DNA of 64,000 nt from Pinus tabuliformis (lineage: Eukaryota > Streptophyta > Pinopsida > Pinales > Pinaceae): NCBI GenBank assembly GCA_031772625.1, contig CM062811.1, positions 648,966,606 through 649,030,605 of the forward strand, in the 5' to 3' direction. This document shows positions 34,493 to 47,345 of this stretch, in pieces. Position numbers and translations under genes: made by a program. Positions within the stretch are counted from its first letter, which is position 1. The number at the start of each line of letters is the position of its first letter. A model generated the notes under the pieces. The model searched no databases and was not told the DNA's origin. It saw only the letters and a list, made by a program, of their open reading frames with translations.

Positions 34493-34544
<52 letters not shown>

Positions 34545-35611
34545 GTTACCATAAAACAAGTAAAAAAAGACTGAAAAAGTGGTCATTGAATATACTACAA
34601 CAACATCATTGAATTGAAATGAACTGCAATTTGCATTTGTGCTGCCTTATTTGTATCTTTCTAGTTGTTATAGTTATTTTTAATCCATGTTGAGCCTCCT
34701 CCATTGCTACATAATGGACACTGATGTGTTCTATGCTCATTTGTATTGTGAGTAATACATGGTATCAAAGTCTTGGCTCTAGTTTGATTCTATAGTTGTG
34801 TTTGACTGGGATGTTGGAGTAATTGTCACGTTCACCTCATTGGAATTAATTACATGGACTAACTACCACCCTAAACCATGAGCCTAACCACCCATCAAAA
34901 TAATGGTAAGAGCCTCAAAATTTACTAATAACTAACATAAAACTAACCGGTTTAGAAATTTACTCACAACTATAAATTTAGTGCAACTGAAAACCTCGTA
35001 ATATCAAAGAATGAATAAGTTAATTTTATATTAAATTTATTTATAAATATAAAATATAAATAAAATTTAATCATAATTTTAAGTTTATATAAAATAAAAT
35101 AATATTTATATTTTTTGTGTTAAGTTAAAATTATTTAAATTATACAAATTTTAGAAAAACTCTAACATTTTATTTGGCTCAATTTAAATAACTCAATAAA
35201 AAGTTCAGGCGTAGCTTAACGAGGCGGAGGAGTTGGGCGAGGAGTTGCTCGGAGAGTTATGTAAATTTTGGTCATATTTAGAGAAAATGTGGCGATGATT
35301 TTTGTATATCTAAGTTATAGTTGTTAAAATTCAAAATTTTAAGTGTCCTAGACGTTTTTGATGGTGCTGAATCCATTTCCACCATCAAAAACACGATTCA
35401 AACACTGCCTCTACAAGATTTTTTGAAATTATTTTGCCCGGATTGCGACCACTTTTAGCCGTCCGGGCAATTCCTCCACCACCCTAGACGACTCCAAAGG
35501 TTCATGACAAGGCTGTCATTTCCACATATACGGTGAATAATGTTTGACTTTTGCAACGTTTGCCCTCTTTCTAATATAAAATAAGTTTGATGCTCGTATA
35601 TTTTTATATAA
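32291..35611. other. AT-rich spacer, no gene
   Basis: I find no protein or RNA gene. There is a (TATG)n microsatellite at about 34384-34410 and a (TA)n run at about 34496-34541. The short frames at 32143-32704 overlap the tRNA-derived repeats and have no coding features. Confidence 0.6.
34496..34541. repeat. (TA)n microsatellite
   Basis: An uninterrupted run of TA dinucleotides within very AT-rich DNA. Confidence 0.9.
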
Positions 35612-35858
35612 AATAAGTTAATTGTTTTGATGCTAGTAATTCTTCTTCTTCTTCTTCTTTTTCAGTACGAAAAAAAAGCTTGATAGTATTATATAAAATT
35701 GTTCCTAATACAAAATTATATGTGATAGAGAAAGTGTAATAAGTTAATTGTTTTGATGCTTGTAATTCTTTTTTTTTTTTCTTCAGTACGAAAAAAAGCT
35801 TGATAGTATTATATAAAATTGTTCCTAATACAGAATTATATGTGATAGAGAAAGTGTA
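35612..35858. repeat. 126-bp tandem duplication
   Basis: Two units (35612-35737 and 35738-35858) both run from AATAAGTTAATTGTTTTGATG to GATAGAGAAAGTGT. They differ mainly in the length of the central pyrimidine run (TTCTTC repeats in the first, poly-T in the second). The pair lies next to the 3' side of LINE G. Confidence 0.85.
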
Positions 35859-36130
35859 ACTGTGATGATCCGCAATATAACAGTATATGCAAAAACTAAT
35901 ACTGCAGAATACATATACTAATTACAGATACAAGTAAATATAGATACTATAGAGAAACATATACCCAACATTAGCGATACATAAAAACAGAGATACCTGT
36001 GCATATACCAAATGATTGATAGTCAGGTTCATGATACATACCAGGACATAATGGAAGATCACTATATACTTGGCAATTTGACTTCTTGTATTTGATGCGA
36101 GTCGGTCCCCACTGTGATGATCAGATTCCA

Positions 36131-39100
36131 TACCCCGTACTGAGAGAGAAACCCTTTCTTTGATAGTTCATCTACGATAATATTCTGTGATCAGTTGACA
36201 TGGGCGATGGAGAAATCCTTTGTAGATTTCCATATATAGGAGATTCTATACATCCATCTGGCGAGATTGTGGTTGTTTATGGAGACTTTACTGATAACAT
36301 GGTCAATTATGACTTTTGGGTCTTCGTAGATCCAAAGGCAATCAATATTCAGGAATGTATAGAAAAGAAGAAGACCATATAGAGCCATGGCTTCTGCTTT
36401 ATTGTTTGTCCCTTCACCTCCGTTCCAATATATTGCAAAATGATGATCCTCAAGAATATTAATGGAAACTCCACACGCACATATTCCATCTTTCGCAGCC
36501 CCATCAAAGAATGCCCTTGGATATACCAGCTGAGAATGATAATTTTGCTTTGACTTTACATTTACATGTTGAGGAATGGAGGATAGGAGAGTGAAATACA
36601 TAGAGACGATATGATCGAAAACATATTTGAAACTCTCCTTACAGTTTTGAAATATAAACTTATTCCTCCATTTCCAAATGGACCAAAACACAATAAGAGG
36701 GATAGGCCTCCATGTCACCTTCTGTTTACTCCACCATGAAAATGCATCTTTAATGAATGAATGTATGGTGAAATTGAAACCAATATATGAGGCCAGATTC
36801 TTCCAAAGTACCTGGGAGTGATAACAATTTAAAAAGATGTGCAGATTGCATTCTGCCTCAGATTGACATATAGAGCAAATAGCAAGGCCATGCCAGTTCA
36901 TCTTTTGCAGATTGTCCCAGGTAATATTTTTGTTGTGATACACAAGCCATGAGAATAAGATAATCTTGTAGGGGCACCCAGTTTTCCAAAATGCATATGG
37001 GAAAATGTTATCGGCAAGTGTAAATTGATCCTCTATTATGGAGAGATAAATATCTTTTACATGAGCATTTATCTTGCCACCCCTACCCCTCCAGAAGATG
37101 CCATCCTCATCTTCAGATCTGAATATACACCTGTTCTTCATTCTGCAAATAATCTGACTCCATTGAGATGCTAATGTACCATTGAGGCCCAGTATATTAA
37201 CTGTTTTTCAGATGGGAATAACACGATGCCACTCGTCAATAGCGTGTGCCCAATAGAAAATTCCCTTTTGGTGGAGGATATGTAAAAGCTGAGGAGGAAA
37301 ATGGGAAACTTCTTCTCCTCCCATAATAGGATCAAGACCAATTAAAATGCTCTTCGCTGATTGAAAATTACACACAAGATTTTTAAAAAAGAACTGTTGA
37401 ATCTTATGAAAACTCCTCCATATAGCCAATCCCCGAGCAGGCCCTATTGATCTATACCTATAACAAAAAGAAATATCTCTGTTCCCCATGTATTTCAATC
37501 TGATGGCATTACTCCATATATTGTTCCCAAATATAGCTCTCCATAATGATTTACTTAGCAAGGCAAGACCAAATTTTCGTAGATCCATGATACCCCAACC
37601 CCCCATCTTCTTTAGGAGGGTAAGGTTTGTAAGCTTTGACAGGTGAAATTTTCTTTTTTCCTTACAATCCCCCCATATGAAGTATGTCGTTGATCTATTC
37701 AAATTATGAATGACACTGGTCGGAACATAATATAAATGGGCCCAATATACCAAGATTTGGGCTAGCACAGATTGCATTAGAATCATCCTTCCTGCCATAG
37801 AGAGACATTTATACTCCCAGCCAGCAATTCTTTTATAGAATCTGTTAAGGATCCATATCTAATCTGACTTAGAATATCCTTTTGGTTTTAGATGATAGCC
37901 CAAATATTTCATACCCTCTTTAATAGATTTGGCTTTTATATTGTAAAGATGGGTCAGGTATTCAGTTACTTCCATATTAACTTCCCCATGATGAAAAGAT
38001 GATTTACCTGAGGCATTAATAAGAAGACTAGTGGTGCTTTGAAAGTTTTCCAAAATCTTATGCAGATTTATCCAGGTCTGTCTACAGAGCATGACAAAAA
38101 TCAATATATCATCCACAAATAGATTATGGGAAAAAACGTTTCCCCTGCTGATTGTTAGATGACGACATATACCCTCACTAGCAACCCTTTTTATATGAAG
38201 GCTAAGAGAATCCATAACAAGAATGAAGAGGAGGGGAGAAAGGGAACATCCCTGACGAAGACCCCTAGCAGCAGAAAAGAAAGGTGATGGAATATCATTT
38301 ATGAAAATGACATATTTGACATTTTCCACACAAGCCATAATCCAGTTAGTACATTGATTATTGAGCCCAATTTTAATAAGGGGACACCGCAAAAAGCCCC
38401 AATCGAGACAATCATATGTCTTCTTTAAGTCTATTTTGATGATGGCTGCTTCAATATTTTTGGAGTGCATAGAATGGAGGCATTCTTGTGTAATAGCAAC
38501 AACTTCCAGAATATTCCTACCTATTAAGAAACCATGTTTCTATTGAGATAAATGGCTTGACAAGATGCCTCGGATCCTTCCTGATATGATTTTAGAAATT
38601 ATTTTGTAAATGGTGTTATAGAGTGATATGGGTCTAAAGTCTGTAAATGTAAGAGAGTCCTTTTTTTTGGGATTAAGGCAATGAAAGTAGAGGAGATGAC
38701 ATGATTTATGTTTCCCTTATATATGGATTCCTCTATCATACCGAAGATATCATTTTTCATCTGATCGAAAAAATGAATAAAAATGCCTATATTCCAACCA
38801 TCCAGACTTGGGCATTTATCTTTTTTAAATGATTTCATGACTGACAATAGCTCCTCCTCCGTGACACTAGCAAATAAAGGATCACTTTGTTCCTCATCGA
38901 ACATGGATGGGAAAGGCTCAATACACCAGATGATATCATCCATCCCAATGTCTCGGTCCCTTCTGTAAGAATTCTGAAAAAAAAATACAGCTTCTTTTGT
39001 AATCTCTTCGTAAGAATGCACCAGGTTGCCCTCCTCATTTTTAATTTCCCATATAGCATTTGTTTCCCGTCTCTTATTTGCGAATCTGTGGAAGAATTTA

Positions 39101-40194
39101 GTGTTCTTGTCGCCCTCCTTTAGCCAAATGGCTCGGCTTTTCAGTGTCCAGGTCGATTCTTCAATGGCCAGGAGACTGTGTTTTCTTCTTTCCAGCTCTC
39201 ATATCCCAGCTCGCACATCCCATGAAATTTTGTGATCGGACATCCTCCTCGCGATTTTGTCAAGCTCCTTGTTAATGTCAAGCAGGGCTAATCTGTTAGA
39301 ACATTTCTTATTGCATTGCCATTCCTTTACCTTTTTCCTCAGATATGCCATGCAACACAACAAGGATTTAGCTTGTGAAGATGGACCTTGAGGAGAAAAT
39401 AGTAGCCAAGATTCCTGAACAGTTTTGTTGAACACAGCATCCTCTAACCATATCTTGTTAAACTTGAAGGGATAACCCTTTCGATGATTCAGGGCCATCC
39501 ATTGCAGGGAGATAGGTCTATGACTCGAAATAAAACAAGGTAAAATACTAGTAGAAGGAAACCCAAGACATTCCACCAGCCTGTCGTGAATTAAGAAGCG
39601 ATCAAGTCTTTTACCAAGATATGCATTTCATGTTCTCCCATTATCCCAAGTAGGAGCCAATATTGCAGGACATATATCTACAAAATTATATTGGAGGAGA
39701 GCCTCCCTGATGTGGCCTCCCACAGGATCAGTTTTCCTGCCTCTGCCCCACACTTCGTTAGAGCTCAAAGTACAATTTAAGTCCCCTGTTATTAATAAAG
39801 AGTTAATCTCCATGATCTCAGAGGACAAGAACTGATTCCAGAATTTTAGGCGATCCTTATATGGGGCATAAACATTTAGGATATGAACAGGGGCATCCAT
39901 ACCCCAGAATTTAGCAAGTACCAGGATACCATCAAAAGATCTAAAGTTCCTCGCCGAAATCCAAATCAGATTCCATAGAACAGCCAGACCCCCCGAATGA
40001 CCGGAGGCCTCTGTCGCTGAAATATGCCATGATGAGAACATGCGCCTGAAATAGGCAATAGTTTATGGGCAGCCGTGCATTTTTTCTTGAATCAAAATAA
40101 TTTTAGAGGAGGATGAAATAAATAAATTCTTAAGAGTCAAAAATTTTGGGTCCACACCAAGACCCCTAATGTTCATAAAGAGGATTTTTATCAT
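36131..40194 (-). pseudogene. LINE G ORF2: endonuclease, reverse transcriptase, zf-RVT, RNase H
   Basis: It starts at ATG 40194 (MIKILFMNIRGLG, the usual LINE endonuclease start). The endonuclease shows GGLAVLW, LITGDLN and RLDRFLI; its usual SDH is SSH. The RT region has FKKDKCPSLDGW, FIALIPKK, IDLKKTYDCLDW, GLRQGCSLSPLLF and an intact LFVDDILIF catalytic box (37859-38470). The zf-RVT region (WLVYHNKNITWDNLQK, CSICQ...HIFLNC) and RNase H domain (FFDGAAKDG, NNKAEAMAL, EDPKVIID) lie in an open 316-codon frame at 36191-37141. That frame stops at AHVN-TGA, and the downstream codons still read NIIVDELSKKG, so a CGA to TGA change probably truncates the last RNase H motif. A few other stops and shifts occur. 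Confidence 0.85.
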
Positions 40195-41860
40195 GAGGCC
40201 CCTTCCCTAGGCTTACTTGCTCTAAGAGGCCTGCATGATGCAAGATCAATAATAGGAATATCAATAAGGGATGGTTCCTGAAGATCAATTTTGGACTTAT
40301 CCATCCTACCACGAAAATGCTAACTACCTCTATTTTGTTTCCTTCTAACCATGATATTCCCTGCCGAGGTAGGACTAATGATGGGCGAGGATGATTTCCA
40401 TGGCCTATGGATGGTGACTGGTTGAAGATGAAGAGATTCTCTTCTCAAAAGCAAATCAATATCATTACCTATTGAATTAGTAGGGGATGATACAGGCGAG
40501 TTTGGAGGAGCAACAGATATCGCCAGAGCTTTACCTTTTAAATCAGACTTGTCTTGTTGAGAGGAGTCATGCAAATAAGTCGATGAAGGGGCTTTATCTT
40601 TAGGAGTAGACTCGACTTTGTCAGGTGATGGAGAAGAGGATGGTATGAAAGTAATGATGGGGGACATATTGGTGTTTAAAATCAGATGAGGTATAGGAAG
40701 AGGATACTTAATGGAAAACCTCGAAGAAGGTTCCAGAGGATAGGGATGTTAGAGAAAGAAATCCCGTGAAACCGTAAGAGGATGAGATGTCGATGCCATA
40801 TGGAAGGAGAGGTCCAATTTATGCAAAGACTGGGAACGCATAAGGGATGAGGGAGCAACCTTTTTTATTTTAGGAGATACAGAGAGCCGATGAGATGTCT
40901 CGCATGACGGGTCTCTTGACTTCAAAAAACACTTTGAAAATCTAGAGAAGCTTTATCAGCAAATGAAGACAAACCTTTTAAATTGTTCCTCTCCTCACCT
41001 GCTGCATAGAACTCCTTATCCAATATGGGAGAAAAATATTTCACATGGAAATCCTTCCTTTTTACCTTTCTGCCAGGAAGATGAGGACAGTGCCATTTAA
41101 AGTGACCAGTTTTATGATAGAGCGAGCATCGAAAGGGAACACCCCCCTAATGAAGTCTTTGGTGAATAAATAACTATCCCCAGAAAAGGTCAATGTGATA
41201 AGGAAAACCACCCCTGTATTCTTTCTCGATAAGAATCCATTCCACCCGCTTATCCTTGGCGCCTAGACACTTTGGATCCACAAATACAAATTTGCCAATG
41301 GTGTTCCCTATATGAGAAAGTGATTCCTTTGTCCATAGTTTAATAGGGAGGCCAGGCAGTTTGACCTAGATGAGATTGTTTTGTGGGGTGTTCCGCAATG
41401 GATTGAAACCTATATACCATTTGTGAAGGGCCAAAAAGCTTTTCCCATGAACCCAAGGAAGAACCTATATAGTGTCTAGATCCTTTACATTCAACAAGTG
41501 AAAATTGTACCAGTCCTTCATAAGCCTAACAATTTTCGAAATATATCCCAACAAGGAGTGCCATTTGGAACTAAGCCAAGACCTCATCTGGGCATCTTCC
41601 ATATCAGGAAAATTCCATTTACCGATCAAAGCATGGGATTGTAGGCTAGCAATTCTGTCCACAAGTGAGACACTGTCTAGGTTAATAGCTGACGGGGGAG
41701 GGACGATCTTAACAGGATGGTGATTATGTTTATGCCGCGGATGATCATGTCCGCCGTCCTCATGACCCAAACGATGAGGTTGAGGAATCAAATGATTAGC
41801 TAAAGAGGACTGCTATCTAGACAACTTGATAGTGCCATAATGGTGAATTTCTGCCTCCAT
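40195..41860 (-). pseudogene. LINE G ORF1: gag-like RNA-binding protein
   Basis: The reading starts near ATG 41860 (MEAEIHHYGTIKLSR, then a TAG) and runs through an open 108-codon stretch containing ALIGKWNFPDMEDAQMRSWL. It continues as WVHGKSFLALHKWYIGFNPL and KLPGLPIKLWTKESLSHIG, the pattern of the DUF4283 domain of plant LINE ORF1 proteins. A CCHC knuckle follows with one cysteine replaced (CSLYHKTGHFKWHC near 41080-41120). The remainder to about 40200 is Ser/Pro-rich and frame-shifted. Confidence 0.75.
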
Positions 41861-43554
41861 GGCAGCCTGCACCATAGCTGGCATGTCAGATTCAATGAAT
41901 TAGATCTCCATGTCACCCGGATGTACGAAGAACACCCCTCAAAAAAAGGTCAACAAGACTATAGGATGGTAAGAAGATTTTCAAATCTATCATCAGCTAA
42001 AAAAAACACCCCAGGAATGCCAACTCCTGACAGGAATTTAAGATAAATCTGACATACGGCCTTACCCAAAATAAAGATTAGAAAAAAAGAAAGATCGAAA
42101 GAGAAGACCTGAAAATGGTCAGAACCTATGAAAGACCTAGGGAAAACCAACTAGAAAAAAGGAGATTATAGTTCTGACAAAACATTCATTCCTAGAATCA
42201 AAAGGTCTGATAGGGAGAATGGGAAAGATTATTCCCGATCTATCCGCACGTATAAGAACACCTCGGAATGACCAACAACTGACAATAATTAAATAGGATG
42301 ACAAACATCCAGATATGAGGAATAATCCAGATAATAGTGACGACGATACGTAGATGGTAGATATTAACTTTCATGTACCACCCAACTACCAAAACCCCCC
42401 AGAATTTAGAATAATTAATCTATGACAAGAAAATCCGACCACGACTCCGATAAATCTGACCAAGATTCCGGAAAAACCAGAGGAACAAAAACATGCAAAG
42501 ATAGTCGATACCCGGATATCTTAAGAAAAACACGGTAAAACGATGCAGCAACAAAAACAATAACTGCATTTACACCACCAGTTGCCTATCTTGAAGCTGA
42601 AATCTAGACACGGCTTAGATATAACACAACTATTCAGAGACCATGCAATTTTATTAAGGAGATCCTTTAAACCATTAAGAACTTTTTGATCCATGCATAG
42701 ATATATAAAACATGTTGCTCTTCTCGTAGAAATTGTAATGACGCAATGAAGAACTAGAAACTATGCTAATGATGTATGAAATCTTGTGATTCCTCAAGAC
42801 CCCTAGGAGATACAAATAAATATGAGTTGATGCACTAACCTGGAAATAATATTTAGGCAATCGCATGGCGCAAAATGCCACCGAGAAGTAACACCGTCTA
42901 GCCCAAGTCAACTCGATCTAGATCCTCCAAAGAGCCGAAGAAAAAATAAATGAATGGTAAACGAGACCATAAAGCGGCTTGAGATATCAGGATGGTGGAC
43001 AGTATCTCAGAGGGGAAAATCCAGAGGGTAGAGAACAGTAGAGAAAGGAACACCTCAAAAAATGCATGAGTTATACCAGGCCAAGAAACACAGCATGAAA
43101 CAATGTCGACCCCTTCCCTGCACAGGAGCGTGCAGGGAGGAAAGGAAAATGGAGAAAACCTTCCTTATGAAAAAACTCCCCCATCTTATACTGATTGAAG
43201 ACGAAGGAGGTTGAACGAAAAGCCAACACGTAAATAAGCTAGGTATCAACCTGTGGACGATGGTGGAGGAAATAGTAGGTATTGTGTCAAGCCGGAAGAT
43301 GATAAAATGTTTCCATAAATCAAGTACCCCCTCCACGAAAATGATTGGTCTTCGCATCGGCCCAACCAGGGTGCAATAAAATAGGAAAAACTGGGAAAAA
43401 GAGAAAGACAGTAATAGGAATGTAATAATGTGTCTACGCCGAAAAGAGTGGAGAAATGTGTCCTCCCCAACCGTGTCGACACAAAAAAATGGGATTGGCC
43501 CTTATTACGGCCCATGCAGAGTGCATGAGATAGATATCGAGGAAATAGAGCAAT
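41861..43554. other. Probable LINE G 5' region and spacer
   Basis: No gene is supported. Sequence just upstream of ORF1 may be the LINE 5' untranslated region, but its 5' end cannot be placed without a target duplication. Confidence 0.4.
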
Positions 43555-43642
43555 GGTTTCGGCATCTCAACATCTCGGCAGCTCGGCTTCTCGATAGAGC
43601 CGTGGTTTCAGCATCTCAGCATCTCGGCAGCTCAGCTTCTTG
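43555..43642. repeat. 49-bp direct duplication
   Basis: GGTTTCGGCATCTCAACATC (43555) is followed 49 bp later by GGTTTCAGCATCTCAGCATC (43604), both continuing TCGGCAGCTC(G/A)GCTTCT. Within each unit the phrase CATCTC(A/G) also repeats. Confidence 0.8.
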
Positions 43643-43655
43643 GCCAATGCTTGAT

Positions 43656-43892
43656 TTTAAGTGCAAATGCAAGATTGATTAGCTCACAACGATGCTATAT
43701 TTCACAACTATGTTATATTGGGCAATGGGATTAATTGATTAGCAAAACACAGAAGACGATATTGCTTCTTAATGGGTGCCCTTCTTAATGCATCTATTTA
43801 ATTGCAAATGCGAGATTGATTAGCTCATAACGATGTTACAGTGGGCAATGGGATTAATTTTAGTGCCCTATTTAATGCATCTATTTAAGTGT
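43656..43892. repeat. Degenerate tandem repeat with TGCAAATGCGAGATTGATT units
   Basis: TGCAAATGC(A/G)AGATTGATTAG-CTCA(C/T)AACGATG, then GGGCAATGGGATTAATT, then TTAATGCATCTATTTAA, appears twice in order, with a partial third start near 43888. Confidence 0.75.
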
Positions 43893-43909
43893 GCAAATAC
43901 GAGATTGAT

Positions 43910-44445
43910 TGGAATTTGGTATTAATAAGCCATGGTTTTGTAAGAAAGCATATTCACAAATTCATAATATCAATGGCAAAGTGGGGGAACATATACATGG
44001 TTAAGCATCTTGTTATACTTGTTATAAAATATTTTGATTGTGAAATATGTTATGTTTTTTGGGCATTTGGTATTGATAAGCCATTGTATTGTAACAAAGT
44101 CTATTTGCAGGTTAAAAATATACATGGTAAAGTGGCAGTTGAATATCCATTGTTAAGAATCTTGTCCTATTATAAAATATTTTGATTATGAAATACGTTA
44201 TGTTTTTTTAGCATGTGGTATTGATAAGTGAGGGTATTGGCCCATGGTATTGTAACAAAACCTATTACAAGTTAATAATATCCATGGTAAAGTGGGAGTG
44301 CATATCCATGCTTAAGAATATTGTCATATTGTTATAAAATATTTTGGTTTTGAAATAAGTTATGGTTTTTGAGCATGTGGTGTTGATAAGCCATGGTATT
44401 GGCCCATGGTACTGTAGCAAATCCTATTTACAAGTTAATAACAAA
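43910..44445 (+). repeat. ~155-bp tandem repeat, about 3.4 units
   Basis: Successive units start near 43915, 44067, 44213 and 44373, each with TTGGTATTGATAAGCCAT-like sequence, TGTAACAAA, CATGGTAAAGTGG and GTTATAAAATATTTTG. This is the inverted, expanded form of the repeat in the three duplication flanks. Confidence 0.75.
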
Positions 44446-44870
44446 ATAAAAATATAACAAATTGAATTTTATTATTTTTATTACTTTAACTTTTTATTAT
44501 TAATTAATCCAACATCTAAATGTTTACGCGTTTATATTACTTTTAACTTTTTATATATTACCTTTAACCTTTTATTTACTAATTCTAACTTTTTATTATT
44601 AATTGAGCAAACATTTAAATGTTTACACTCATCCCCTTAACACTTTTTTTTTTAATTGAACCAATATTTAAGATTGTTTACATACCTACATTACACCTAC
44701 ACATATACTCTATACTAGTTTGTAGATGCAATTAATTATTATTGACATATTAACATTTAAAATTGTTTACATACTTACATTACACCTACACATATACTCT
44801 ACACTAGTTTGGTTTGTAGAGTGCCTCTAGATTATCCGCATGATCGAAAATCTTGGATCTCTTAAAAACA
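44446..44870. other. Inverted match to the duplication flank
   Basis: Reverse-complement similarity to the 480-740 type flank continues here (TTTAACTTTTTATTATTAATT, AACATTTAAATG). A local duplication of TACATTACACCTACACATAT lies at about 44690 and 44781. No gene. Confidence 0.55.
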
Positions 44871-44879
44871 TGCACTTAC

Positions 44880-45058
44880 CAGCAACGTTGTGCCGGGTCA
44901 TATTTAGATTTAAAAGTAGGAAGATGAGAGGGGCTTTTAGAGAAGGTGTCCAAATCTAGTTGTCCCTTAATATATTGGTATTCAACAATGAAGTTGAACA
45001 TTTCATTAAATTCCTCCAAGGGGGCATTGTATTTCTCTTTGGCTTTTGCTACATTTAT
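44880..45058 (-). pseudogene. Candidate exon remnant with canonical splice donor
   Basis: On the minus strand a protein-like frame of about 58 codons reads VAKAKEKYNAPLEEFNEMFN, then KGQLDLDTFSKSPSHLP. It ends at CTG followed by GTAAGTGCA (44879-44871), a strong plant splice donor; an AG acceptor precedes it at 45059. I do not recognise the protein. It may be an exon of a lost host gene or a fragment of a retroelement gag. Short length makes a chance ORF possible. Confidence 0.35.
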
Positions 45059-45473
45059 CTTTGAATATAACCATCATCATTTATTGAACCCATACGCAAA
45101 AGTCAAATCACATAGAAAACTAACAAATCGATATATAGCATTGACCAAACCATGCCACAATCCAAAGACATTTTATTCCAATCCGGCCAACGTACCACTG
45201 TACCATGCATCGAAGAGACGGGACGACAAAGTCAAAGATACCGGAGTACAATGTCAAAGAGTCATATATGGAGAGGGAACAAAAGTGGAGACATACTAGA
45301 GTCCTTGACCTGAAAGAGACTAACCTAGTTTTTTCCCAAAACCAAATCAACAACGACCTAGTTTTTTCCCAAAACCAAATCCACAACGAAAAATATTAAT
45401 TTTATATTTTCAAAATATGATCAAAATAATTAATAATGGTACATTAAATTCACTTTCAATTATTATCCTCCCG
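45059..45473. repeat. Spacer with a 33-bp tandem pair
   Basis: CCTAGTTTTTTCCCAAAACC units occur at 45324-45356 and 45357-45389. The 117-codon plus-strand frame at 44946-45299 overlaps the candidate exon antisense and has no coding features. Confidence 0.6.
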
Positions 45474-45902
45474 AAATTAACTCTTTTACATTTCTATTTC
45501 GACAAATAATTTACTTAAGAAACATGTTTAAATTCAATGTAAATTACATCATACATCCACGTACAACCAATCTCGCACTACAGATAATAATGTTGATGGA
45601 ATTGGCATCATACGCACTTAAAACAATACCATCCATATTGTTCCGCAGTTAAAACAATACCATCCATTAAACAATACCATCCATTAGTACAACTAATGTA
45701 AATCCATAAGTACAACTAATATAAATGTAATCTGTAATCTGCTAATAATGTTGGTGCTATTAATACTAATAATATTGTTACGCAGTTGGATCACCACCAA
45801 CTTTGAATCCAGATGGATCACTTAATAATGTAGTTGCATTATCTCTGCTGGGATGAATTGGCACTGTGCATAAATTCTTGCAGCAGTAACTTAACGCGTG
45901 AA

Positions 45903-47345
45903 TCATACAGCATCCACATATGCATTGACATTGTGCATAAACTCTTGCAGCAACAACTTAACGCTTGAATCATATTCATCCACCACATTGCTTCCCAGAA
46001 AATCGCCAACAACTCGTACAACATCGTCTCTTCCTTCAGAGTCTTCTTCCTCGACAAGTGTCACCATAATATTTATACCAAATTGCAAATGAGACGATCC
46101 CATGCATTTGAAACCTGCAAGGACAAGTTCCATCATTCGGACAATCTGTGTTACTATATCTGATTCTTCCAGCGTCTCCTTCAACTCCGAGAAAAACTCA
46201 TTTTCTCCTTCTTCATGAGACGTGGCTGTTAGTATAGAATTAATTAAACAGAGCCCTCCTTCAAGTGCTACAATAAGTAGATCAACATTCTTCGCTTCAT
46301 CATCCTCATTCTTTTTGTTTGTCATTTTAGATTCATGAGCTATAGCTGCATGGTGCAAGTAATGCAAACGCGAGATGCAAAGAATTACTGAATCAACTAG
46401 AACGCCAACGTAATTAGAGTTCGAGTTGATGCAACTCATTCGATTTTTCATCCAGGAGGCTTTTAGGATTAACATTCCGTTGTAGAGATCTTCATTAGCT
46501 ATATCGCTCAAATTTCTACGCTCTAACGCATAGACAGTGACCTTGACTATCCAGATGCGGAATACATTCAACCTGTCTGTAGGTAGAATTTCAATGTTCA
46601 AGTCGTAAATCATCCAGCGATAAATTCTTAAAACCATACCCTGGATTTTCAGTTGATCGCATCCCGTTGCAAGGCAAGACAGTATGGAAAAAATCCCGAA
46701 CAAAAGGTCTTTATGAAAATGTGTATCCTTCAAACCAATGAGATCCACGAGCTTGCACACTTCTTTGCCCAATTGTTTCAAAACATCGGATGAAGGAAGG
46801 TACCGACAGCATAAATGCCAAAAGGAATCATCTACTATCAGCGACAAGTATTCGTATCCTCCAATCGAACAAAACACGTCCCTGTTTTTCGGATCGTATT
46901 GGCAATAAAGACGGAGCAGATTAAATTTCTGCCACAAAATTTTCCAATAAAGCTCTAACTGCACATCTCTCTTTTCCTTCTTATAAGCCTCTAGAAGACA
47001 ATTATAATCTGAAATCATTCCTTCCATGAAAATTTCCATATCCGCTTCGCTCAGGACTTGAGTATAGTCGGAAATGACATCTAGCATTAGGGTTAGTCTT
47101 GGGTTGTTGATTATGTATCGTTGCATTTCTTGTCTCAGCTCAGTCTGCGGAATAACATCGCTAATGTCAAAGGGCTGGCGGGTAAATGGGTTAACTGCTT
47201 CATGCTTGGCATCCCAAATAGTTTCCAATGTCGTTCGATTGTATAGAACCTGAGCTGGGTCTTTTGTGTGCGGCAATCTAACTGGATCATACGCAAATTC
47301 TTGAGTCAACACATCTATGTACATTTCAGGAATCTCAGGGTCCAT
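45903..47345 (-). CDS. U-box domain protein, 480 aa (copy C)
   Basis: The deduced protein is identical to that of 5319-6761, with the same divergent U-box (about residues 12-78), the same out-of-frame 3' tandem duplication and the same (TA)n run upstream. Downstream on the minus strand it keeps about 106 bp (about 45720-45825) and one extra 17-bp unit (AAACAATACCATCCATT) that copy B lacks. Perfect protein identity between copies 40.6 kb apart implies a very recent duplication, gene conversion, or an assembly that placed two alleles in series. Confidence 0.75.
   Translation of the reverse strand: MDPEIPEMYIDVLTQEFAYDPVRLPHTKDPAQVLYNRTTLETIWDAKHEAVNPFTRQPFDISDVIPQTELRQEMQRYIINNPRLTLMLDVISDYTQVLSEADMEIFMEGMISDYNCLLEAYKKEKRDVQLELYWKILWQKFNLLRLYCQYDPKNRDVFCSIGGYEYLSLIVDDSFWHLCCRYLPSSDVLKQLGKEVCKLVDLIGLKDTHFHKDLLFGIFSILSCLATGCDQLKIQGMVLRIYRWMIYDLNIEILPTDRLNVFRIWIVKVTVYALERRNLSDIANEDLYNGMLILKASWMKNRMSCINSNSNYVGVLVDSVILCISRLHYLHHAAIAHESKMTNKKNEDDEAKNVDLLIVALEGGLCLINSILTATSHEEGENEFFSELKETLEESDIVTQIVRMMELVLAGFKCMGSSHLQFGINIMVTLVEEEDSEGRDDVVRVVGDFLGSNVVDEYDSSVKLLLQEFMHNVNAYVDAV

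Noticed and set aside
43915-44445. CRISPR-like regularly spaced repeats
   Set aside because: Units are contiguous ~155-bp tandem repeats without unique spacers, in a plant nuclear context.
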